Part shown: piece after piece, positions 56,741 to 64,000 of the stretch
Position numbering within the stretch: the stretch's first letter is position 1
Layout of the letters: every line of letters starts with the position of its first letter
Source of the DNA: Acinetobacter towneri DSM 14962 = CIP 107472
GTDB taxonomy: Bacteria > Pseudomonadota > Gammaproteobacteria > Pseudomonadales > Moraxellaceae
Assembly (NCBI RefSeq): GCF_000368785.1
Contig: NZ_KB849688.1
Location: forward strand, 4,943 to 68,942
Reading direction: 5' to 3'
Length of the DNA stretch: 64,000 bases
Program-made: the position numbers and the translations under genes
Notes under the pieces: generated by a model
What the model was told of the DNA's origin: nothing
The model's input: only the letters and a program-made list of their open reading frames with translations
Databases searched by the model: none

Positions 56741-56847
56741 ATTGTCTTGGATTTGTACAACCCACATACGGGCAGGCAATTCTCAGATTTTCCCAAGCTT
56801 AAAAATGTGCTAAGGTTAAGCGCAAAATTAAATAGGTCAATTTGCGT

Positions 56848-57213
56848 ATGTGGATTGCAATTTCTGCCCTGAATTTAGCTATAGCAGTCATGCTCGGTGC
56901 ATTTGGTGCACATGGCTTAAAGGCCCGTGCAACTGAAGCGCAATTGCTTTGGTGGCAAACTGCAACAGATTATTTTTTCTATCATGCCCTTGGACTTTTG
57001 GCATTAGGCATCTTAGCTAAAGTGATTCCACAACTTCCCATTAAAGCCAGTTTTATTCTAATCCAACTGGGTATTTTATTTTTCTGCGGTTCACTTTATA
57101 TCATGGCATTGGACATTGTACGCGGCTTGGGCATGATTACCCCAATTGGTGGTGTGCTCATGATTGCGGGCTGGCTGACCTTAGCATGGCAAGCCATGAA
57201 ATATGCCAAATAA
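56848..57213 (+). CDS. DUF423-family membrane protein
   Basis: A 121-residue protein from ATG 56848 (MWIAISALNLAIAVMLGAFG), with about four hydrophobic spans and the family start GAFGAHGLK. The function is unknown. It is upstream of thiS on the same strand. Confidence 0.88.
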   Translation: MWIAISALNLAIAVMLGAFGAHGLKARATEAQLLWWQTATDYFFYHALGLLALGILAKVIPQLPIKASFILIQLGILFFCGSLYIMALDIVRGLGMITPIGGVLMIAGWLTLAWQAMKYAK

Positions 57214-57255
57214 AGCTCAATTATATTTTGTAATTTTGAAGATGGATTCTCGGTC

Positions 57256-57453
57256 ATGCAAATTTATCTGAATGGCGAAGCACAACAGACCACTCACACG
57301 ACCCTGTTACAACTGATTCAGGCATTAGATTTAGAAGGCAAACGTTTTGCTGTGGAGCAAAACGAAAAAATTATTGCCAAAAGCAAACTTGCCGAAACCC
57401 CTATTTGCGATCAAGACCGCATTGAAATTATTCATGCCGTTGGTGGCGGCTAA
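57256..57453 (+). CDS. thiS: Sulfur carrier protein ThiS
   Basis: A 65-residue ubiquitin-like protein ending VGGG, the Gly-Gly tail adenylated and thiolated for thiazole synthesis. Its stop is 13 bases before thiG, with CGGAG in the gap. Confidence 0.95.
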   Translation: MQIYLNGEAQQTTHTTLLQLIQALDLEGKRFAVEQNEKIIAKSKLAETPICDQDRIEIIHAVGGG

Positions 57454-57466
57454 ACTCGGAGCACCC

Positions 57467-58249
57467 ATGCAAGATACCTTTAAAATCGGTTCACGTACCT
57501 TTAATTCACGTTTATTGGTGGGTACGGGCAAATATAAAGATTTAACCGAAACAGATTTGGCGATTCAAGCCAGTGGCGCAGAAATTGTCACGGTTGCCAT
57601 TCGTCGTGTAAACATTGGGCAACATCCAGATCAGCCAAACTTACTTTCCGTAATTCCACCAGAAAAATACACCATTTTGCCAAATACCGCAGGCTGTTTT
57701 GATGCCAACAGTGCCGTGCGCACCTGCATGCTGGCGCGTGAATTGCTAGATGGTCACAACCTTGTCAAACTGGAAGTTTTGGGCGATGAAAAAACCCTTT
57801 ACCCAAATATCACCGAAACTTTAAAAGCTGCACGCACGCTAATTGACGATGGTTTTGAGATCATGGTCTACACTTCCGATGACCCGATTGTGGCGCAAGA
57901 ATTGGAAAGTATGGGCTGCGTGGCAATTATGCCATTAGGTAGTTTAATTGGTTCAGGCTTAGGTATTCTTAACCCGCATACCATTTCGATTATTAAAGAA
58001 AATGCCAAAGTACCTGTATTGGTAGATGCAGGTGTGGGTACTGCCAGTGATGCTGCGATTGCAATGGAATTAGGTTGCGATGGTGTGCTGATGAATACTG
58101 CAATTGCAGCAGCACAAAACCCAGTGCTAATGGCATCTGCGATGCGTAAAGCAGTAGAAGCAGGACGTGAAGCTTATTTGGCAGGACGTATGCCACGTAA
58201 GCGTATGGCGAATGCCAGCTCACCTGAAACGGGTTATTTCTTTAAATAA
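57467..58249 (+). CDS. thiG: Thiazole synthase ThiG
   Basis: The start at 57467 ([20 protein letters not shown], 260 residues) is set by CGGAG 5 bases upstream and by family length; longer frames run over thiS. TIM-barrel motifs [28 protein letters not shown] and [18 protein letters not shown] are present. It makes the thiamin thiazole phosphate using sulfur from ThiS. Confidence 0.97.
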   Translation: MQDTFKIGSRTFNSRLLVGTGKYKDLTETDLAIQASGAEIVTVAIRRVNIGQHPDQPNLLSVIPPEKYTILPNTAGCFDANSAVRTCMLARELLDGHNLVKLEVLGDEKTLYPNITETLKAARTLIDDGFEIMVYTSDDPIVAQELESMGCVAIMPLGSLIGSGLGILNPHTISIIKENAKVPVLVDAGVGTASDAAIAMELGCDGVLMNTAIAAAQNPVLMASAMRKAVEAGREAYLAGRMPRKRMANASSPETGYFFK

Positions 58250-58284
58250 TCATTAGGGTCTTTTCCAAGTCCGACAACTCAAAT

Positions 58285-58318
58285 AAAAAGACGTTAAGTG
58301 TTAACTCAACGTCTTTTT
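58285..58318 (+). terminator. Terminator after thiG
   Basis: Stem AAAAAGACGTT/AACGTCTTTTT around a 12-base loop, between convergent thiG and GST genes; may act both ways. Confidence 0.8.
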
Positions 58319-58348
58319 TATTATCTGATTCTGGCAAGTAAAAGCCGA

Positions 58349-58960
58349 TTAAGGAATCAAGCCTTCATCACGCATAGCAATTTGTACCGACTGACGCGCA
58401 GCAACTTTATTACGGATTTCAACCACATGGCTATACGGAGTTAAATCATGCTCAATATAGTTTGACCAATTAGTGATAACAAACAAATACGCATCGGCTG
58501 GACCAAAGTTATCATCCACCAAATATTCATGGTCTGATGATGCAATCGCTTGATCAATATAAGTCAACAAGCGATCAATTTCTGCATAGACTTTTTCTTT
58601 GGCTTCTGCATCTAAAGGCGCGCCAAAAAATACTGCGTAAGCGTCATGTAATTCAGAGTTTAAATAACCCAACCATTCCAAAACTTTAGCACGACCTAAA
58701 CCAGATGGCGGAATTAAATCCTGTTTAGGGTCTTGCTGCGCTAAAAATGGCAATAGCGCTACGTTTTCCGTCAAAATTAAACCTGGGTTAATTTCTAAAG
58801 CAGGTACATAACCTTTAGGGTTAATTTCATAATAATCGGCACCCTTTTCTGTTTTATGGGTTTTTAAATCTACACGCTCAATATCAAAATCGACATTCAC
58901 TTCATTTAAAATAATATGTGCTGCCAAAGAGCATGCGCCAGGTGAATAATAAAGCTTCAT
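58349..58960 (-). CDS. Glutathione S-transferase (beta-class-like)
   Basis: A 203-residue protein starting MKLYYSPGACSLAAHIILNE, the beta-class GST signature with Cys10, then GYVPALEI, TENVALLPFLAQ and the C-terminal helical domain (FGPADAYLFVITNW). It binds glutathione; the substrate is unknown. It is separate from the GST at 18433. Confidence 0.92.
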   Translation of the reverse strand: MKLYYSPGACSLAAHIILNEVNVDFDIERVDLKTHKTEKGADYYEINPKGYVPALEINPGLILTENVALLPFLAQQDPKQDLIPPSGLGRAKVLEWLGYLNSELHDAYAVFFGAPLDAEAKEKVYAEIDRLLTYIDQAIASSDHEYLVDDNFGPADAYLFVITNWSNYIEHDLTPYSHVVEIRNKVAARQSVQIAMRDEGLIP

Positions 58961-59178
58961 ATTTGATCCTTGTTATATAACTATCTCTGTTGTAAATCGC
59001 TTGTCACAAACTTGCAAGTGATTGAACCTATAAATTGCAAAAAAGCGAAAATGTCTTAAAAAGCCCTTACGCTTTGACTATCCTGCAAAAGACAGGCTTT
59101 TTCAAGTCTGTTTTGCCTGCTTTTTTATCTCTAGATGTTTTAACATACAGCCCTTTAAAGTTTCATGAAATTGAGATT

Positions 59179-60630
59179 GTGATTAGCCTGAAAAAAGAAG
59201 AATGGTTTTCCAATATCCGCACCGATGTTTTGGCAGGTTTAGTGGTAGGTTTGGCATTAATTCCTGAATCAATTGCCTTTTCGGCTATAGCAGGCGTCGA
59301 TCCGCAAGTCGGCTTATATGCATCGTTCTGTATTGCGGTCACGATTGCTTTTTTTGGTGGGCGTACTGCCATGATTTCTGCCGCGACAGGCGCTATGGCA
59401 TTACTGATGATTACCCTCGTCAAAGAACATGGTTTGCAATATTTATTGGCTGCAACAGTACTCACAGGGCTGATTCAGGTTATAGCAGGCTATTTTAAAG
59501 TTGCCAAACTGATGCGTTTTGTTTCGCAATCGGTAGTTTATGGCTTTGTAAATGCCTTGGCGATTTTAATTTTTGTGGCGCAACTGCCTGAATTATCGAA
59601 AATGGATGGCTTAGGCTATTTATTTGTAGGATTAGGTTTAGCGGTAGTCTATCTGTTTCCATACATTCCTAAAATTGGTAAAAGCATTCCCTCGCCTTTG
59701 GTCTGCATTATTGTGCTGAGTGTGGTTGCTTTATTACTTGGTGCAGATATGCGTACCGTAAGCGATTTGGGACAATTTCCCGACACGCTGCCTATTTTTC
59801 TAGTGCCTGACATTCCACTGAATTTTGAAACTTTATTTATTATTTTTCCTTATGCCATGACCTTAGCCACAGTCGGTTTGCTCGAAACCATGATGACCAC
59901 TACGATTGTCAATGAAGCCACAGGCACAGAAGCAGATCGGCATCAGGAATGTCGTGGTCAGGGTTATGCCAATATTGTGAGTGGCTTTATGGGCGGTATG
60001 GCAGGCTGTGCCATGATTGGGCAATCTATTATCAACGTCAGTTCTGGGGCGCGTACACGGCTATCTACACTTACAGCAGGCGTATTTTTGCTGTGCTTGG
60101 TGGTTTTTCTCAAAGATTGGTTGGCATATATTCCTATAGCAGCCTTGGTTGCGATTATGATTATGGTGTCATTCACGACTTTTAACTGGGATTCCATCCG
60201 TAATTTTAAAAAGCATCCGAAACAAAGCAATATTGTCATGTTAACCGTGGTCATTGTGGTGTTAGCTACCCATAACCTTGCTTTGGGTGTTTTTGTTGGC
60301 GTACTGCTTTCTGCTTTATTTTTGGTGAATAAACTGGAAAGTGAAGTTAAAGTCAGCTCATTTTTATTAGGCGAACATACCCGCCAATATGTGATTTCAG
60401 GGCAAATTTTCTTTAGCAGTTCAGAAAAGTTTTATCAGTTTTTTGATTTTTCAGAAGATATTAGCAATGTCACCATCGACTTAACGCATGCACATATTTG
60501 GGATATTACCTCTGTAAATATGCTGAATAGCGTGGTGAACAAATTTAAAGCCCAACAAATTAAAGTGCATATTATTGGATTGAATGAGGCCAGTCATACC
60601 TTAATTGATCAATACAGTACCCATTCGTAA
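59179..60630 (+). CDS. SulP-family anion transporter
   Basis: The start is uncertain: GTG 59179 (483 residues) begins right before [20 protein letters not shown], the usual SulP N-terminus, while an in-frame TTG at 59035 would add an unlike lead. About 10-12 membrane segments, [20 protein letters not shown], and a C-terminal STAS domain (about residues 400-480). It is a sulfate, bicarbonate or related anion transporter. Confidence 0.85.
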   Translation: MISLKKEEWFSNIRTDVLAGLVVGLALIPESIAFSAIAGVDPQVGLYASFCIAVTIAFFGGRTAMISAATGAMALLMITLVKEHGLQYLLAATVLTGLIQVIAGYFKVAKLMRFVSQSVVYGFVNALAILIFVAQLPELSKMDGLGYLFVGLGLAVVYLFPYIPKIGKSIPSPLVCIIVLSVVALLLGADMRTVSDLGQFPDTLPIFLVPDIPLNFETLFIIFPYAMTLATVGLLETMMTTTIVNEATGTEADRHQECRGQGYANIVSGFMGGMAGCAMIGQSIINVSSGARTRLSTLTAGVFLLCLVVFLKDWLAYIPIAALVAIMIMVSFTTFNWDSIRNFKKHPKQSNIVMLTVVIVVLATHNLALGVFVGVLLSALFLVNKLESEVKVSSFLLGEHTRQYVISGQIFFSSSEKFYQFFDFSEDISNVTIDLTHAHIWDITSVNMLNSVVNKFKAQQIKVHIIGLNEASHTLIDQYSTHS

Positions 60631-60660
60631 TTATTGTATTAAAATACCGTTGATGATGTT

Positions 60661-60692
60661 AAATGCTGAATCTTAATGATTCGGCATTTTTT
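60661..60692 (+). terminator. Terminator after SulP gene
   Basis: Stem AAATGCTGAATC/GATTCGGCATTT (one wobble), loop TTAAT, then T-run. Confidence 0.85.
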
Positions 60693-60815
60693 ATGCTCAA
60701 AAGATGCAGATGTATCGCAATCTTGCACGGCGCTGCGAAAAACAGCGAAAAAATTTGACTTCAATGGCTCAGGACTTAAAATACCGCATTCGAATTTATT
60801 AGATTTGCCAAAATT

Positions 60816-61532
60816 ATGTCGAACGATCAATTAGACCAGCACGTTGTCGAGCTGGACAACCTCAACGAGCATCGTGAAATTGTAACGTTCATGCGCCGTT
60901 CTTCACCATTGAATACGTCACAACGTAGCGCCTTGGAACAATACGGCGACTTAATTTTGGAATATCCTGTTGGCGATTTACGTCAACATTTTGAACACCC
61001 TGAACGCCCGCTTACAGTAGAAATTGGTTTTGGGATGGGGCGTTCTTTGGTACTTATGGCGCAGGCCAATCCTGAACGTAACTTTGTCGGGATTGAAGTC
61101 CATATTCCAGGGATTGCACAGTGCGTTTATGAAGCAGGTACAGCAGGTTTAAGCAACTTACGTGTCTTAGATGCCGATGCAATTCAAGTACTGCGTGAAA
61201 TGCCAGACAATAGCATTGATACGGTGCAGTTATATTTCCCAGACCCATGGCAGAAAAAACGTCACTTCAAACGCCGTTTTGTTGCTCATGAACGCATGGA
61301 ATTGGTAGAGCAAAAATTAGTGTTAGGTGGTACGTTCCATGCAGCAACCGACTGGGAACCGTATGCAGAATGGATGCTGGATGTATTGGACAACCGTCCA
61401 CGTTTAGAAAACTTGGCGGGTAAAGGCAATAGCTACCCTCGCCCTGAATGGCGTCCACAAACCAAGTTTGAACGCCGCGGAATTGAAGCAGGTCATAAGA
61501 TTAATGATTTTATCTTCAAGAAAATTAACTAA
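60816..61532 (+). CDS. trmB: tRNA (guanine-N7-)-methyltransferase
   Basis: A 238-residue SAM enzyme: VEIGFGMGRSLVLMAQANPE, FVGIEVHIPG, and the TrmB block LYFPDPWQKKRHFKRRFV. It forms m7G46 in tRNA. No clear ribosome site precedes the ATG. Confidence 0.97.
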   Translation: MSNDQLDQHVVELDNLNEHREIVTFMRRSSPLNTSQRSALEQYGDLILEYPVGDLRQHFEHPERPLTVEIGFGMGRSLVLMAQANPERNFVGIEVHIPGIAQCVYEAGTAGLSNLRVLDADAIQVLREMPDNSIDTVQLYFPDPWQKKRHFKRRFVAHERMELVEQKLVLGGTFHAATDWEPYAEWMLDVLDNRPRLENLAGKGNSYPRPEWRPQTKFERRGIEAGHKINDFIFKKIN

Positions 61533-61544
61533 TTTCTGCTAGAA

Positions 61545-61572
61545 AAAATGCTTCCACAAGGAAGCATTTTTT
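61545..61572 (+). terminator. Terminator after trmB
   Basis: Stem AAAATGCTTCC/GGAAGCATTTT, loop ACAA, T-run. Confidence 0.88.
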
Positions 61573-61601
61573 ATTTGAACTCGTGTTATCGTATCAAATG
61601 A

Positions 61602-62378
61602 CTAAGATTGATGCCGCGTTAAAATCTGTTGGCTCATTAGCGCATAAACTTCGGCAAGTGCATGTTGCTGCCCTGCTACCAATAAGTTCTGATGCATTTT
61701 TAAAATATTGTGATCACCCCGCATAGCAGGCCCTGTTTGCATTTGACGCGGATCATTCTGGGTCGCTTTATGCGCAGTTTCCAAAATAAGAGGATACAGC
61801 AGACTGAAATCTACTTTCTGAGCATCGACCACTTGCTTGGCCATGTCATAACAATAATTACTAAAATTACAGGCAAATACCGCAGCCAAATGCAAACTCA
61901 AACGCTGTGCTGAAGTATAGGCATAAACCCTTTTGCTTAGGCTATTTGCCAAAGTCATTAAAAGCTGCTGATCTTCAGCAAATGCAGCTTCTATAAATAA
62001 AGGCGTTTCTGACCAATCAATTTCACGCTCTAAACTAAAGGTTTGCAAGGGATAAAATACCCCTGAACGTACATGATGCTGTTGCAATACATCTAATTTA
62101 GTACTGCCTGAGGTATGCACAATCAACACATGATTTAAATCACGATGAACTTCCTGAATCACCTGTGCAATGCCCTGATCACTCACTGCAATAATCACTA
62201 AATCTAGATCTGAATGAAGTTTTTCTACTTCAGCAATCGCTTCTGCGCCAACCTGCGCAGCCAAATGCTGCGCCTTGTCCAGACTACGGCTATAAATTTG
62301 CACAATTTGATGCTGTGCGTTTAAAACATGAGCCAAATGATGTGCAACGCGCCCTGCACCAATCAAACTAATTCGCAT
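61602..62378 (-). CDS. Rossmann-like and DUF2520 domain protein
   Basis: The start at 62378 (MRISLIGAGRVAHHLAHVLN, 258 residues) places the NAD(P) motif GAGRVAHHLA at the front. The N-terminal Rossmann fold resembles dehydrogenases (like pyrroline-carboxylate reductase or YcdX-type folds); the C-terminal DUF2520 has CNFSNYCYDMAK. The reaction is unknown; a reductase is likely by fold. Confidence 0.85.
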   Translation of the reverse strand: MRISLIGAGRVAHHLAHVLNAQHQIVQIYSRSLDKAQHLAAQVGAEAIAEVEKLHSDLDLVIIAVSDQGIAQVIQEVHRDLNHVLIVHTSGSTKLDVLQQHHVRSGVFYPLQTFSLEREIDWSETPLFIEAAFAEDQQLLMTLANSLSKRVYAYTSAQRLSLHLAAVFACNFSNYCYDMAKQVVDAQKVDFSLLYPLILETAHKATQNDPRQMQTGPAMRGDHNILKMHQNLLVAGQQHALAEVYALMSQQILTRHQS

Positions 62379-62482
62379 AATATTTTCAGATAAAATAAGA
62401 TGAAATAATCTGCACACAGCATGCCAATAAAAAAAGGACGAAGCAATTCGTCCTGATGTTTTTTGTTTGATATCGAATAGAT

Positions 62483-63280
62483 TTAGAATTGACGCAAAGT
62501 TAAAATCTGCTCACTACGTCCAAATGGCCCTTGAGTATCATGCAAAACTGCACTCGTTAAGCCAATACCATCTTCACCATATTGTTGTGTTACTTCCAAG
62601 CCTAGCCATTCGCCTTGCGGTAAACGGTGTAAATGCATTTGCAAATCTAAATTTGGAAAACCCCAACCCGCATTCGGGTCTAAACGTGGCACTACGCCAT
62701 TGGCGGTATCCACCATCCCCAATAAACGCACAAAACTAGATGTGTTTTGATTTTCAACCATATCCAATTGGTTTCTTAACCAAACGATGCCCTTACCTGC
62801 ACGACGATCTAAATGCGCACGGGTTTCAATGCTTTGAATATAGCCGCCCGGCCAACAACGCATGCCATCCCAATCGGGCAAATATTCAGGGTTTTCTATC
62901 GGTAAATCTTCCAATCCTGCAATTGCGCGTGTATCTGAGGTTTTCATTTTCCATGCACGCGCCACAATACAGGTTTTTCCTTCAGCACACATTTCCGCTT
63001 CAATCAGCTCAATGGTTTTACCCGGTCGAATCATACGGGTGGTGATACTAAATTCACCAAAGGCAATTAAGCCAAAAATATCTAAACCGACCCGACCAAT
63101 TCGCATATCATCACGCGGCATAAATTGCTCAAGTTCTGCACACAAAATACCCGTTGCAGGTGCCATGTGTTGTTCATGCGGATTCCACGCGCCTTGTGCA
63201 TGAATGTTGCAACGATAGTGCGCAGTACAGCCACCATCGGCATGTTGTTCACGTTTGAGTAAAGTGTAATATGCTGACAT
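62483..63280 (-). CDS. Thioesterase-family protein (TesB-like fold)
   Basis: A 265-residue protein with hotdog-type segments ATGILCAELEQFMPRDDMRI, FSITTRMIRPGKTIELIEAE and GWGFPNLDLQMHLHRLPQGE. It resembles acyl-CoA thioesterase family proteins with two hotdog domains, as in TesB. The substrate is unknown. Confidence 0.82.
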   Translation of the reverse strand: MSAYYTLLKREQHADGGCTAHYRCNIHAQGAWNPHEQHMAPATGILCAELEQFMPRDDMRIGRVGLDIFGLIAFGEFSITTRMIRPGKTIELIEAEMCAEGKTCIVARAWKMKTSDTRAIAGLEDLPIENPEYLPDWDGMRCWPGGYIQSIETRAHLDRRAGKGIVWLRNQLDMVENQNTSSFVRLLGMVDTANGVVPRLDPNAGWGFPNLDLQMHLHRLPQGEWLGLEVTQQYGEDGIGLTSAVLHDTQGPFGRSEQILTLRQF

Positions 63281-63362
63281 TTTTTCTCTTTCCCTGATCT
63301 AACTTTTCTTGTGCGGATACTTTTACTACAAAGATTACTGACTAAATAATGTTATTTATCAA

Positions 63363-64000
63363 CTATTTCTCTGCAAAAAAACCATAATAATTCATAAGTT
63401 GACAATATGTTTTACACTGACGAAAACCCACTTGAGTAAGCAATGCTGCCTGCGCATCTGCCATAATTAAATGAAAATCATCGGCCAGTCGTGCAAGCAT
63501 TTTTTCCGCTTGAGTCGTAGTTAAACCACAATCCAAAGCCAAATTCTGCATCCAGCGCAGTTCTATATTTTCAGTCTGCTGCATCAGATCATAGCTTAAT
63601 AAAATCGCTGTAGGTTTTAATGTTTGGTAAATATCTTGAAAAAATAATGTTTTTTCTGCGACTGGCACAAAATGCGCCACCAAAATCGCCAATGCCGCAT
63701 CAAACTGCAAATTTTCAACCTGCGCTTGTTGGGCAAATTGGTGGGTATCTGCCTGTATAAAACGTACTCGCTCATGCCCTGCCACAGACTGAATGTTTTT
63801 TTCTGCCTGCTGTAACATGCTTAAAGATGGGTCGATGGCCGTAAATTGCCACTGTGGATGTTGCTGCAGTAAATACTGCAACTCATAGCCTGTGCCACAC
63901 CCCACCACTAAAACTTGTGCTGTTTCGGGCAAATGACTACTTAAAATTGCATTGATGTGTTGATGTACCAATTCATATCCGGGAATGAGTTTCCGAATAT
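63363..64000 (-). CDS. Class I SAM-dependent methyltransferase (cut by window edge)
   Basis: The frame is open to base 64000, reading IRKLIPGYELVHQHINAILS at the visible start, so the true start lies outside. Motifs: VLVVGCGTGYELQYLL (SAM binding), TAIDPSLSMLQQAE, and FIQADTHQF. About 212 residues are visible. The target is unknown. Confidence 0.88.
   Translation of the reverse strand, partial: IRKLIPGYELVHQHINAILSSHLPETAQVLVVGCGTGYELQYLLQQHPQWQFTAIDPSLSMLQQAEKNIQSVAGHERVRFIQADTHQFAQQAQVENLQFDAALAILVAHFVPVAEKTLFFQDIYQTLKPTAILLSYDLMQQTENIELRWMQNLALDCGLTTTQAEKMLARLADDFHLIMADAQAALLTQVGFRQCKTYCQLMNYYGFFAEK

Overview
The window reads as chromosomal DNA of an Acinetobacter-like gammaproteobacterium. 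The evidence is low overall GC, gene pairs and orders typical of that genus (glnD-dapC, pyrD-cvpA-purF, a detached gspL-gspM pair, tsaD divergent from rpsU), and Acinetobacter-like small lipoproteins. The species cannot be fixed from the sequence alone.

Left flank (1-1030): the 3' end of an IS3-family transposase runs off the left edge. It is followed by one small membrane-anchored hypothetical gene and by degraded remnants.

Integrated island (about 1031-14059, 13.0 kb): it sits in the 3' half of a tRNA-Ile(CAU) gene. The intact tRNA is at the right end (14015-14091, minus strand). A displaced 45-bp copy of its 3' end is at the left end (1031-1075), followed by what looks like the original tRNA terminator. 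The left part is very AT-rich cargo: a SIR2-domain protein convergent with a protein that has a PD-(D/E)XK-type nuclease motif. This pair is the best candidate for an under-described, probably anti-phage, module. The middle holds a DEAD/DEAH-type helicase gene just downstream of a tyrosine recombinase, then two unknown genes around an AT-rich gap. The right part is a leftward set of small genes, including exported proteins and two genes of 52 and 43 codons, plus two convergent paralogous XRE regulators. Copies of a short AGACC(G) motif lie near both ends and may be integrase arm-type sites. I see no capsid, relaxase or conjugation genes.

Core chromosome (14.1-64 kb): mostly housekeeping genes. 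14-22 kb carries a PlsC-like acyltransferase, yebC, an Lrp/AsnC regulator, a glycine-rich repeat protein broken by two single-base frameshifts, a GST, ychF and azlCD. 22-31 kb carries purT, glnD, dapC, a glutathione peroxidase, msrB, an alaA-like aminotransferase and gloB. 31-38 kb carries a tRNA-Leu/tRNA-Trp/tRNA-Leu cluster, an atypical protein kinase overlapping a patatin phospholipase, a DUF815 ATPase, an orphan EexN-like lipoprotein, tsaD and rpsU-yqeY. 39-52 kb carries two M48 metalloproteases, a 2-hydroxyacid dehydrogenase, a probable HolD (psi), pyrD-cvpA-purF, gspLM, sixA, gpsA and a nitroreductase. 53-64 kb carries rhlB, a cold-shock gene, tusA, rpoH, thiS-thiG, a GST, a SulP transporter, trmB, a DUF2520 protein, a thioesterase and a methyltransferase cut by the right edge.

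Functional groupings visible: nitrogen and lysine/DAP metabolism (glnD, dapC), purine and pyrimidine synthesis (purT, purF, pyrD), oxidative and thiol defence (gpx, msrB, gloB, two GSTs), envelope proteolysis and type II secretion (two M48 proteases, gspLM), and tRNA modification (tsaD, trmB). All calls rest on reading motifs and context; no searches were run.
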